Positions 55,950 to 63,582 are shown, numbered from the stretch's first letter. The stretch is 64,000 nucleotides of DNA from Epilithonimonas hispanica (GCF_003385395.1 NZ_QNUG01000015.1:35161-99160), one strand, 5' to 3'. Notes: a model not told the origin generated them from the letters alone. Translations and numbers: made by a program.

Positions 55950-56044
55950 GGAATTATGATGCTTAAATTTGAAATTACTTTATTCAATAAAATGAGAGAC
56001 TGGCGGAGAAGGCAGACAGGCTCAAAAAAAATAAATGATTTGAC

Positions 56045-56077
56045 GGGCGAAAGAATATATCTTTTGCCCATTTTTTT
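56045..56077 (+). terminator. Second terminator-like hairpin after argS
   Basis: Stem GGGCGAAAGA/TCTTTTGCCC (56045-56054 with 56060-56069, one G-T) then ATTTTTTT. The gene it would terminate is not evident; a 44-codon frame at 55956-56090 overlaps it but is unlikely to be real. Confidence 0.6.
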
Positions 56078-56091
56078 AAATCAGACGTAAA

Positions 56092-56403
56092 CTAAAAAAA
56101 AAGAAAATCTTAATATTTTTATTACTAATAATCATTTATTCTTGTTCCTAAAAAAATCTTCAAATCAAATAACAACGAATAATCGACACTAAAAAGCTTG
56201 GGATTATCTGGATAAAAAAGACAATATCAAAGCCTTCATATAGTTTGAAAAAGCCAAGGATTTTTCTTAAACATAAAAATGATTTAGGAGTAGGAAAATG
56301 CCTTATGAACATCGCAATCATCCAAGAACAATTGGGAGATAACTTTGGCAGCCAGGAAAAATCTATAAGCGCATTAACTTTTTTTGACGAAAACAAAGTA
56401 TAA
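56092..56403 (+). pseudogene. Fossil of a TPR lipoprotein gene
   Basis: Decayed coding sequence between argS and tRNA-Gln. A lipoprotein signal without a start codon reads KKILIFLLLIIIYSCS then stops. Further on, AWDYLDKKDNIKAFI-stop-FEKAKDFS is a TPR repeat with one stop codon. A frameshift then continues LKHKNDLGVGKCLMNIAIIQ and EQLGDNFGSQEKSISALTFF to a stop at 56401-56403. The order and spacing match TPR-containing lipoprotein or regulator families of Bacteroidota. It has at least two stops, one frameshift and no start. Confidence 0.65.
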
Positions 56404-56497
56404 CTTCCTCCAACTAAAAGACTTTTATTAAAACTTTTAAAGTTATAATGAAATTTATTTTAATAAATATGGAAATCCGTAAAAATTAAAATTGAAG

Positions 56498-56605
56498 TAT
56501 TTTTGCAAAAATAACAAGGAGATTTCACAATGGAATCCAATTAAAACAAAATTTATATATTAACCAAGTATGAGGCTTCGAATTTTGAAGTCTTATATTT
56601 TTTTC
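56498..56605 (+). other. Possible short transcript: promoter box, Shine-Dalgarno, mini-ORF, terminator
   Basis: TATTTTTG (56498-56505) resembles a -7 box. It is followed by AAGGAG (56516-56521), an ATG at 56530 opening only ATG GAA TCC AAT TAA, then a hairpin AGGCTTC/GAAGTCT (56573-56579 with 56587-56593, one G-T) and TATTTTTTT. Together they would make an RNA of about 90-100 nt. It could be a small RNA or the remains of a gene start; no -33 box was seen. Confidence 0.35.
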
Positions 56606-56613
56606 TGCATATA

Positions 56614-56651
56614 TTATAAAAAAATAACCAACTGAAATTCAGCTGGTTATT
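56614..56651 (-). terminator. Terminator of tRNA-Gln
   Basis: Long stem AATAACCA...TGGTTATT with inner CTGAA/TTCAG (one A-C mismatch, 56623-56651), then TTTTTTTAT on the minus strand, 13 nt past the tRNA. Confidence 0.8.
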
Positions 56652-56663
56652 AACTTACGATTG

Positions 56664-56734
56664 TAGACCCACAGGGATTCGAACCCCGACAGGCGGTACC
56701 AAAAACCGAAGTGCTACCGTTACACCATGGGTCT
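56664..56734 (-). tRNA. tRNA-Gln (anticodon TTG)
   Basis: A 71-nt tRNA with acceptor stem AGACCCA/TGGGTCT, a D arm containing GTGT-AACGGTA-GCAC, anticodon TTG at 56700-56702 in loop TTTTGGT, and T arm CGGGG-TTCGAAT-CCCTG. CCA is not encoded. Discriminator base is A. The outermost anticodon-stem pair is T26-C42, a mismatch; the other four pairs are normal. Confidence 0.93.
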
Positions 56735-56834
56735 GTCGTTTATTGTGGTGCAAATGTACAGCTTTTTTTTTAACTTCCAAACTTTCTTCAAAAAAAATTA
56801 CATATTTTTATAAAATAATTTTTCAAACAACTCA

Positions 56835-57896
56835 ATGTTAATCGACCTTTCCAAAGCATCACCAATCAACCAAACCTCATCTAACGAATTTGAATCCAAA
56901 GTTTTAGACTTCATAAAAGAATGGTTTTCGGAGTCAAAAACGGTGAAAATCCAGAGTTCTGGCTCTACTGGAATTCCGAAAGTTTTTTACGTAGAAAAAT
57001 CAAAAATGTTGAACTCGGCAGAGATGACTTGTGATTTTTTAGGTTTGAAAGAAGGAAATTTGGCTCTACTTTGTCTTCCGATTGAATATATCTCAGGAAA
57101 AATGATGGTCGTAAGAAGTATTTCGAGAAAATTAAAACTGAAAATTGCTCCAACTTCTCTTAATCCTTTAGAAAATAATAATGAAGAAATTGATTTTTGT
57201 GCAATGACACCTTTGCAAGTTGAAAATTCTTTGGACAAAATTCATTGGATTAAAAATTTGATTATTGGAGGCGCATCTGTTTCTGAAACTTTAAAGCAAA
57301 AAATTCAAGAATCATTAACTAAAAAAGAAAAAGGCTTCGAGAGCCTCAGCCTGACAAATAATTTTCAACCCAAAGTATTCGAGACTTACGGAATGAGCGA
57401 AACCCTTTCTCACATTGCATTAAAACAAATTTTCCCAAATCCAGAAGATTGGTTTACAGTTTTTGAAGGCGTAGAGATTTCTTTGGACGAAAGAGATTGT
57501 TTGAAAATATTTGCTCCAAAATTGAATTCTGAAGTTTTACAGACCAATGATTTGGTTGAAATTAATGACATTAAACAATTCCGGTTTCTGGGAAGAATCG
57601 ATAATGTAATTAATTCAGGAGGCGCCAAGATCTTTCCTGAAGAATTAGAAAAATTAGTTAAAAAAGAAATTCCCAATGAAGCCGTTTTTCTAGGAATCCA
57701 AGATGAAAAACTCGGACAAAAATTAGTTCTCGTAATCGAAGGAGAATCTAATGAAAATCTAAAATTTAAAATCCATAATTTAAAATTTCAAAAGTCGTTT
57801 CATAAACCAAAAGAGATTATTTTTGTAGAACAAATCCCAAGAACGCCGAACGGAAAAGTGAATCGTCTTGAATTAAAAAAATTAATCAAAAACTAA
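56835..57896 (+). CDS. menE: o-Succinylbenzoate--CoA ligase-like AMP-binding enzyme (MenE)
   Basis: A 353-residue AMP-forming ligase, probably MenE of menaquinone synthesis, which activates o-succinylbenzoate with CoA. The P-loop is SSGSTGIPK, then FETYGMSE, the RFLGRIDNVINSGG hinge and the catalytic lysine in PNGKVNR. Residues 167-173 (GFESLSL) are coded by a palindromic repeat inserted in frame (57333-57351), between a lysine-rich stretch and the conserved VFETYGMSE. Followed at once by arfB. Confidence 0.87.
   Translation: MLIDLSKASPINQTSSNEFESKVLDFIKEWFSESKTVKIQSSGSTGIPKVFYVEKSKMLNSAEMTCDFLGLKEGNLALLCLPIEYISGKMMVVRSISRKLKLKIAPTSLNPLENNNEEIDFCAMTPLQVENSLDKIHWIKNLIIGGASVSETLKQKIQESLTKKEKGFESLSLTNNFQPKVFETYGMSETLSHIALKQIFPNPEDWFTVFEGVEISLDERDCLKIFAPKLNSEVLQTNDLVEINDIKQFRFLGRIDNVINSGGAKIFPEELEKLVKKEIPNEAVFLGIQDEKLGQKLVLVIEGESNENLKFKIHNLKFQKSFHKPKEIIFVEQIPRTPNGKVNRLELKKLIKN
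57333..57351 (+). repeat. Palindromic repeat inside menE
   Basis: GGCTTCGAGAGCCTCAGCC, identical to the intergenic copy at 10459-10477. It begins at a codon boundary and codes GFESLS. Confidence 0.8.
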
Positions 57897-57897
57897 A

Positions 57898-58290
57898 ATG
57901 AAAGATTTTTCTACCGAAATCAGTTACAAAACTTCCCGCTCTTCTGGAGCTGGCGGACAGAACGTGAACAAGGTGGAAACAGCTGTTACCGGAATTTGGA
58001 ACGTGATGGAAAGTCAGTTTTTTTCTTTTGATGAGAAACTCCGAATCTCGGAAAAACTCAAAAACAGAATCAATTCTGAAGGTCTTCTGCAAATGACTTC
58101 TTCTGAAAGCAGAACGCAACTCCAAAATAAAAAAATTGTGACTGAGAAAATGCTGGAACTGGTTAAAAAATCACTTTTTGTTCCAAAGAAACGACTCGCT
58201 ACAAAACCTTCGAAAGGTCAAATCCAAAAACGCATCGATAACAAAAAGAAATTGTCCGAGAAAAAGGAAAACCGAAAATTCAGATTTTAA
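57898..58290 (+). CDS. arfB: Alternative ribosome-rescue factor ArfB (peptidyl-tRNA hydrolase)
   Basis: A 130-residue protein with the class I release-factor catalytic domain and no stop-codon recognition domain. The GGQ motif is at 19-21 (SSGAGGQNVNKVET). The C-terminal tail is very basic (RLATKPSKGQIQKRIDNKKK), as required to enter the mRNA channel of stalled ribosomes. ArfB releases peptides from ribosomes stuck on mRNAs lacking a stop codon. The start is 2 nt after the menE stop; operon likely. Confidence 0.95.
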   Translation: MKDFSTEISYKTSRSSGAGGQNVNKVETAVTGIWNVMESQFFSFDEKLRISEKLKNRINSEGLLQMTSSESRTQLQNKKIVTEKMLELVKKSLFVPKKRLATKPSKGQIQKRIDNKKKLSEKKENRKFRF

Positions 58291-58368
58291 TCAATCTTCA
58301 AATAAATTTCAAAAAAATCTTTTTATTTTCCACAAAACTTGTATTTTTACCTCCCTGCATTTTAAAAA

Positions 58369-58848
58369 ATGGAAAAAGAGATAAAAATCAACTTTGAAGT
58401 CATCCCGAGTTACGAAGAACTCAACGATATAGAAAAAACACTATTTGATAAAGCTAAAACCATTCGAGAACAAGCCTACGCGCCTTATTCCCACTTCTTT
58501 GTTGGATGTGCTCTGCTTCTGGAAAACGGCGAAATAATCACTGGAAGCAATCAGGAAAACGCCGCTTATCCTTCTGGATTGTGTGCCGAGAGAACGACGA
58601 TTTTTTGGACTTCTGCCAATTATCCCGATGTAAAAATCAAAAAAATATTTGTGATTGGCGGGCCAGAAGGAGCTCTAAGTTCTATTCCAATTCCACCTTG
58701 TGGCGGTTGCAGACAGTCAATTTTGGAATATGAAGCTAAGCAAAAAGAACAAATCGAAATCTATTTTGCCGCACCAAACGGAGAAATCATCAAAACAAAA
58801 TCTATCCGAGACTTGTTGCCATTCTCATTTGACGGGAGCTTTTTATAA
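58369..58848 (+). CDS. cdd: Cytidine deaminase
   Basis: Zinc enzyme converting cytidine and deoxycytidine to uridine forms; 159 aa, the small tetrameric type. The N-terminal YAPYSHFFVGCALL is the substrate-binding start. The zinc ligands and proton shuttle are C72-A-E74 (LCAERT) and C111, C114 (PPCGGCRQ). It belongs to pyrimidine salvage, like the nucleoside phosphorylase at 48234. No operon partner downstream. Confidence 0.96.
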   Translation: MEKEIKINFEVIPSYEELNDIEKTLFDKAKTIREQAYAPYSHFFVGCALLLENGEIITGSNQENAAYPSGLCAERTTIFWTSANYPDVKIKKIFVIGGPEGALSSIPIPPCGGCRQSILEYEAKQKEQIEIYFAAPNGEIIKTKSIRDLLPFSFDGSFL

Positions 58849-58854
58849 TTTTTA

Positions 58855-59005
58855 GGAGCAAGACGATTGGTCTATTTTTAGAAATTTTCCAACCTGCTGT
58901 CCACTATATCTTTTTTGTCATTGCGAACACCGTGAAGCAATCTGTTGAACTTTTCAGCAATCGCAATAACAAAAAAGGATGCCGTTCCCATCAGGGCTAT
59001 GTTGA
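58855..59005. repeat. Composite intergenic repeat
   Basis: TTTTTAGGAGC, CTGCTGTCCACTATATCTTT and, at the far end, AAGGATGCCGTTCCCATCAG form one element whose outer stem is ATCTTTTTTGTCATTGCGA paired with TCGCAATAACAAAAAAGGAT (58908-58926 with 58961-58980, about 3 mismatches). The hairpin repeat TGTCATTGCGAAC... lies inside it. It lies between cdd and recF. Confidence 0.55.
58916..58943. repeat. Hairpin repeat of the TGTCAT...GAAG type, second copy
   Basis: TGTCATTGCGAACACCGTGA followed by AGCAATCT. ATTGC (58920-58924) pairs with GCAAT (58937-58941), whereas the other copy at 10513-10540 pairs ATCCT with AGGAT. Confidence 0.6.
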
Positions 59006-59029
59006 CGTTTTGTAATCTCTAAGCTTTTT

Positions 59030-60133
59030 CTAAATTTCAAAAACCTTACTTTCTTCGTTGATACGTCTCACAACGTTTTCTGTTCTTTCTTTATGAGTGT
59101 CAGTAATGAAAATTTGCCCAAAGCTCTCTTTATTGACTAATTCAATCAATTGAGAAACTCTTGAATCATCTAGCTTATCAAAAATATCGTCTAAAAGGAG
59201 AATCGGAGATTTTCCTGTCAATTCTTTGATTCGGTTGATTTGAGCTAATTTTAAAGAGATTAAGAATGATTTCTGTTGACCTTGCGAACCAATTTTCTTG
59301 ATTGAATTCCCGTTCATTTCGAACAACAAATCATCTTTGTGAGTTCCTTTGGAAGTGTAAGTTAAAGCTCTGTCTTTGTCAATTGAACTGGATAAAAGTT
59401 CCTTAAAAAAACTGTTAGGCTGAGCGGAGTCGAAGCCATCCAAAAGATGAGATTCATAAATCACGTTCACGATTTCTTTTCCTCCAGAAATGATTTCATA
59501 AAAATGCTGAACAATTGGATTTAGTTTTTCTACAAAGTCTTTTCTTTTTTCAAAAATTCGAGTTCCGAAGTTTGAAATTGGGTCATCATAAATCTCCAAA
59601 GAATCTTTGTCAAATGTCCTGTTCTTCGCAAAATATTTCAGCAAAGCATTTCTCTGCTGAATCGTTTTCTGATACTGAATCAAATCAAAAAGATAAGAAG
59701 AATCGGTCTGAGAAATCATTGCATCCAGAAACTTTCTTCTACTCTCTCCAGAATCAGAAATCAAATTGGAATCATACGGCGAAATCATCACACTCGGTAG
59801 ATAACCAATATGGTCAGCTAATCTATCGTATGATTTATCATTTTTCTTAATGACTTTTTTGGATTCTTTTGGCTGGAGAATTTTGATAATATCTTCTTTT
59901 TCCTCATTCTGAATTTCGGATTCAATGACGAAGAAATCTTCGTCAGATTTCACATTATTAAGGTCAGAATTTCCAAGGAAACTCTTTCCAACAGACAAAT
60001 AATGAAGCGCATCCAGAATGTTGGTCTTCCCTACTCCATTATTGCCCACAAAACAATTGATTTGAGGCGAAAAATAAAAAGACTGTTCCGAGTGATTTTT
60101 GAAATTGATGAGCGCAAGTTTGTTGATAATCAT
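59030..60133 (-). CDS. recF: DNA replication and repair protein RecF
   Basis: SMC/ABC-type ATPase (367 aa) that helps load RecA at gaps with RecO and RecR. The Walker A is GNNGVGKTNIL (about 30-40), the signature SQGQQKSFL is near 280, and the Walker B is ILLLDDIFDKLD. Residues 233-239 (GFDSAQP) are coded by the palindromic repeat (59418-59437) at a codon boundary, in a variable loop of the lobe. Its ATG overlaps the toxin stop by 4 nt, linking recF translation to the toxin-antitoxin pair. Confidence 0.95.
   Translation of the reverse strand: MIINKLALINFKNHSEQSFYFSPQINCFVGNNGVGKTNILDALHYLSVGKSFLGNSDLNNVKSDEDFFVIESEIQNEEKEDIIKILQPKESKKVIKKNDKSYDRLADHIGYLPSVMISPYDSNLISDSGESRRKFLDAMISQTDSSYLFDLIQYQKTIQQRNALLKYFAKNRTFDKDSLEIYDDPISNFGTRIFEKRKDFVEKLNPIVQHFYEIISGGKEIVNVIYESHLLDGFDSAQPNSFFKELLSSSIDKDRALTYTSKGTHKDDLLFEMNGNSIKKIGSQGQQKSFLISLKLAQINRIKELTGKSPILLLDDIFDKLDDSRVSQLIELVNKESFGQIFITDTHKERTENVVRRINEESKVFEI
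59418..59437 (-). repeat. Palindromic repeat inside recF
   Basis: On the minus strand GGCTTCGACTCCGCTCAGCC, the same outline (GGCTTCGA...CTCAGCC) as the menE and intergenic copies, read in the same phase as GFDSAQP. Confidence 0.75.
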
Positions 60134-60438
60134 AATCCTAAAAAATTTTCGAGTGTTTTAGGATTTTGATGGTTCTCCCAAAATGAAATAATTGAAATGG
60201 TTTCTTTTTCTATATTGTAAATCAAACTATAATTTTTAAAAACCAACATTCTTGTAGTTTCATTGATAGTTTTTTTTCCAGATAACGGTTGAATTTTTAA
60301 CTGATTTGTTTTTTCCTTAATCGCAATTTTTAGCTTTTTAGAATAAGATTTACTTTTATTTCTATTATTCCAATATTCAAAAATTTTATCTCTTTGATTT
60401 TTAGCAAAATGAGTCCATTCTACCTTTAACCCAACCAT
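60130..60438 (-). CDS. RelE/ParE-type toxin
   Basis: A 102-residue small basic protein with the RelE/ParE fold pattern: WTHFAKNQRDKIFEYWNNR helix, RRL-like KIQPLSGKK, then ETTRMLVFKNYSLIYNIEKETISIISFWENHQNP, the typical central strands. Likely an mRNA interferase or gyrase poison; which of the two cannot be told. It overlaps the antitoxin by 13 nt upstream and recF by 4 nt downstream. Confidence 0.85.
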   Translation of the reverse strand: MVGLKVEWTHFAKNQRDKIFEYWNNRNKSKSYSKKLKIAIKEKTNQLKIQPLSGKKTINETTRMLVFKNYSLIYNIEKETISIISFWENHQNPKTLENFLGL

Positions 60439-60740
60439 TCTTCATCCATTTTGTCCATTTCTTCTTCTGTGTAAACTCTACCATTTTTTACATCGTCCAT
60501 ACCTTGTTCTATCATTTTCATCACATAATCTGGAAGAACTACTACTTCTTCTTTAAAATATTCATCAACTTCTTCTTCTGTCATTGGTTTTTCAGATTCG
60601 TAGATGGATGGAGATTCTGCGACGATATTGGGAGATTTTGATTCAAAATTCTTGAGGAAAGCGGATAACAAATAATAATTATCGGATTCACAGATTTTCT
60701 GAATTAGTTTTATTTTAATATCATTAATGTTTTCCATCAC
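60426..60740 (-). CDS. Antitoxin of the RelE/ParE-type pair
   Basis: A 104-residue acidic protein. An N-terminal helical part (LIQKICESDNYYLLSAFLKN) is followed by an acidic, linker-like region rich in Glu (MTEEEVDEYFKEEVVVLPDY). The C-terminal DDVKNGRVYTEEEMDKMDEE is common in Bacteroidota antitoxins, where it wraps the toxin. It overlaps the toxin gene by 13 nt. A DNA-binding domain is not obvious, so autoregulation is inferred from family habit only. Confidence 0.75.
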   Translation of the reverse strand: MMENINDIKIKLIQKICESDNYYLLSAFLKNFESKSPNIVAESPSIYESEKPMTEEEVDEYFKEEVVVLPDYVMKMIEQGMDDVKNGRVYTEEEMDKMDEEWLG

Positions 60741-60780
60741 TCAAAAATTTCAGTAAAGATAAAACTAAATAACAACAAAA

Positions 60781-62580
60781 TCAATTTCCGAAATTCACAA
60801 AGTGCGGAATGTCTGTTCCAAAATTGTTCAATGGTAAAACATTATTTCGGTTGCTGTTAAAATCAAAAACCGAATTATTATCAAAAGGAACGCGAGGATA
60901 ATAAGTAAAGGAAATCTGAATCCTGTTGAAAACCAAATAAGGATTGTTAATCAAAACTCCAATTCCAATTTTTGTATTAGCATTGGTTTTCAGCAATTTA
61001 TCATCTGGCATTCCAAGCCAACCAACAGCAGTCGTTAAATAAGGACTAAAGTGGAAATTCTTCCAAGTTTTATTAACGAAAAGTTGAAGCTGATATCTCA
61101 AAACCAGCTTCTTTGTGCCGATATAATCCGCATTGTAAACAGGAAAATCTTCTGCTGCGGAAAGATTAATCCTATCTCTGTAAGAATAATTATGTTGAGG
61201 ATTTCCAAGTGCTAAAGTCGGTGAAAAGAAATGTCTGGCTTTTGCAAATTTCCAATCCATCAGATTTGTGAAATAAGTTCCATCTAGGCGAAAAGATTCG
61301 CGGTTTTCTCTTTCTTCATTAAAAAACCGACCAAACTGAGCTATAATATTGAAATAACCGATTTTCGTAAAATCTCCGTAAGATGCAGCAACACCGGCGT
61401 AAGGCATCACTTCGTTACTTCTTGACAAAAACCCTGCAGTTAAGTTGAATGTATTTCCGTAAGCAATATCTTCTGGCAAATCGTATTGAAAAATGTTTTT
61501 TTCAACTGCAAATTTCCTTTGAATAAATCCCGCAGACATCAAAAAACTACTGTACGAACGGAAATATCCAAACTGGTCAATATAAGGACTATCTTTATAC
61601 TGATAATTCTGAAAACGTCCTATCAATGCAATATTACTCGATACTTTTTCTTCTGGATTAGATGAAACCGGAATCTGATAACCTCCCCACAAATCCTGAC
61701 TGTAAACTTTGATTTGAACTTCAGGAAAAGTTGTGTCTGTTTCTATCGGAAGTAAAACATTTCGCATAAAATATTCAAAAGTGAATCCGCCTGCCCATTT
61801 AGTCAATGGTGAGAAAAAGTCTCTTTTAACATTAAAATTAATTCTTTCATTTTTCACAAAATCTCTTTCTCCCAAAACTTGAGCATTGATGTAAGAACCA
61901 AAGAGATTATAAGCCGTATAACTTCCGTACATATAATCTTGTTTTTCCTTAGAATCGTTTCTGTAAAGGAAATCCGCTTCGTGACCAAGACCTAGAAAAT
62001 TCTCTTCTGTAACTCCAAGACCGATTTTACTTCCAGAATAACTCACTCTCGGCTTCAAACTCCAAGAATCGAGAACTTTTATCACAACATCAATAGAATC
62101 CTTGGTAGAAGTGCTGTCAGAAATGCTGATATTAACTCTGTTGATGAAAGGCATTGTTCTTAGCAAACGTTCGGATTCATAGAGTTTTTGCGCATTATAT
62201 TCTTCGCCTTTTTTGAAAAGCAAATAATTATTAACTGTTGAAACTCGAGTATTTGAATGAAGATGATTTGTAAACCAATCGTACCATTTGGACTTTTCTT
62301 TTTTGTCTTTAGAACCATATCCAAAAGGGTCAATCGTTTCAATTTTAATATTTCGGATATATCTTCCATCATAAGATGCTTGCGTTTCTTTCTCGGTTCG
62401 AGTTTTTACGGAAACCGAATCTGCTTCGCGACGAAATATAAAACGATGAATGAATTTTGTAAATTCTCTTTTATCCGAAAATTCTTCAATTTTATAATAA
62501 AGCGAATCTTTTCCTTCCTGAGCATTAGCAAAAGAAAAGCAACTTAAAACGAAAATAAAAATCAGAATCGATTTGTTCAT
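60781..62580 (-). CDS. BamA/TamA-like outer membrane protein
   Basis: A 599-residue secreted outer-membrane protein, start MNKSILIFIFVLSCFSFANAQ (signal peptide); the upstream in-frame extension to 62628 is rejected. The N-terminal half has POTRA-like segments (RYIRNIKIETIDPFGYG, RVNISISDSTSTKDSIDVVI), and the C-terminal half is a beta-barrel with many aromatic strands. It ends FGTDIPHFVNFGN, without the strict terminal Phe. It probably assembles or exports other surface proteins; the exact role is unknown. Confidence 0.75.
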   Translation of the reverse strand: MNKSILIFIFVLSCFSFANAQEGKDSLYYKIEEFSDKREFTKFIHRFIFRREADSVSVKTRTEKETQASYDGRYIRNIKIETIDPFGYGSKDKKEKSKWYDWFTNHLHSNTRVSTVNNYLLFKKGEEYNAQKLYESERLLRTMPFINRVNISISDSTSTKDSIDVVIKVLDSWSLKPRVSYSGSKIGLGVTEENFLGLGHEADFLYRNDSKEKQDYMYGSYTAYNLFGSYINAQVLGERDFVKNERINFNVKRDFFSPLTKWAGGFTFEYFMRNVLLPIETDTTFPEVQIKVYSQDLWGGYQIPVSSNPEEKVSSNIALIGRFQNYQYKDSPYIDQFGYFRSYSSFLMSAGFIQRKFAVEKNIFQYDLPEDIAYGNTFNLTAGFLSRSNEVMPYAGVAASYGDFTKIGYFNIIAQFGRFFNEERENRESFRLDGTYFTNLMDWKFAKARHFFSPTLALGNPQHNYSYRDRINLSAAEDFPVYNADYIGTKKLVLRYQLQLFVNKTWKNFHFSPYLTTAVGWLGMPDDKLLKTNANTKIGIGVLINNPYLVFNRIQISFTYYPRVPFDNNSVFDFNSNRNNVLPLNNFGTDIPHFVNFGN

Positions 62581-62612
62581 CAATAATCGGAAAAATATTT
62601 TAAAGATAAATA

Positions 62613-62728
62613 AACAACATAGGCACAATAGATTTATTTCATCTAATTAAAAAGATTAAATAGTTGCAACTATTTAATCTTAAATTATCAATCAACCAAG
62701 TATTATTAAACTATGTGTCTATGTGGTT
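62613..62728. repeat. Inverted-repeat element, CACATAG word, copy 3
   Basis: Left arm AACAACATAGGCACAATAG, right arm ACTATGTGTCTATGTGGTT. At its centre lies a perfect 30-bp palindrome (62652-62681, half AAGATTAAATAGTTG). It lies in the gap upstream of the BamA-like gene. Confidence 0.85.
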
Positions 62729-62754
62729 TAAAGTAAAATTCAACAAAATCTGTA

Positions 62755-63519
62755 TTAGCAATTTATAAGCCAATGCACGAAAAGCCATAACAAAGGTAAT
62801 CCGCTACAACTCTCTACCCAAAAAGAAAAGTATGATTCTTGATTGCTATTTTCAGAAAAATAAATCAATATAAATGTGATAATTACCGTCAAGAAAAAAT
62901 AAATTCCGAATTCCAAATCAAGGTAAAAAACACTCAATAAACCAGAAATGAAAATCAGTATATAAGCCAGAAATTTAGTTTTCTGAACACCAATCAAAAT
63001 CGGAAAAGTCACAACATCATCACTTTTCATATCTCTTATATCAAAAGGTAAAACCAAAGCCGAAATGAATAGCCAAGAAATTAAAAAAATCGGCCAATTA
63101 AATTCAGGAAGAATCAACCAAGAATTGATTAAAGCCCAAGTCAATCCAACGTAAAAAATTTTTAGTAATGGGATTTTCCTGATGAATTTCTCCAAGAAGA
63201 AAGAATTGTAAAGCAAACCAAGAATGACAATAATTGCCCATTTCAGAAGTCTGTATTCGTTATGATTTTTGAGAATGAGAATGACGCTGATAATTCCGCA
63301 AATACAATTGAAAATCAGAATCTTGAGAAACTTCTTTTTGTCGTACTGATATTTAGTATAAAGATAACCGCTGAAATAAGTGATGAAAATCAAAAGCAAA
63401 GTCGGCCATCGGAATATCTTTTGCTCCAGCATAAAAAAACCAGCCAGAAAAGTTCCCATTAATGAAACATAAACCTGACTGTCAATGAGATATTTTTTTG
63501 CTAAATTTAAAATCGACAT
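62755..63519 (-). CDS. UbiA-like prenyltransferase-family membrane protein
   Basis: A 254-residue protein with about eight or nine hydrophobic spans (FITYFSGYLYTKYQ, ILIFNCICGIISVILIL and others). FDIRDMKSD matches the second Asp-rich motif of UbiA prenyltransferases, but the first motif (NDxxDxxxD) is not visible near residues 45-60. So it may be a degenerate or differently acting member. Substrate unknown. It is the last gene before the right edge. Confidence 0.6.
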   Translation of the reverse strand: MSILNLAKKYLIDSQVYVSLMGTFLAGFFMLEQKIFRWPTLLLIFITYFSGYLYTKYQYDKKKFLKILIFNCICGIISVILILKNHNEYRLLKWAIIVILGLLYNSFFLEKFIRKIPLLKIFYVGLTWALINSWLILPEFNWPIFLISWLFISALVLPFDIRDMKSDDVVTFPILIGVQKTKFLAYILIFISGLLSVFYLDLEFGIYFFLTVIITFILIYFSENSNQESYFSFWVESCSGLPLLWLFVHWLINC

Positions 63520-63582
63520 TTTATTTTAACAAATGTCGGAAAAATTGTTCTAAATAAATGAAGTTTAAAATCTTGAAAAACA

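Noticed and set aside
55956..56090. 44-codon frame MMLKFEITLFNKM...
   Set aside because: It runs through a terminator-like hairpin and into the TPR fossil, has no promoter or family match, and contains a GC-rich patch typical of a repeat.
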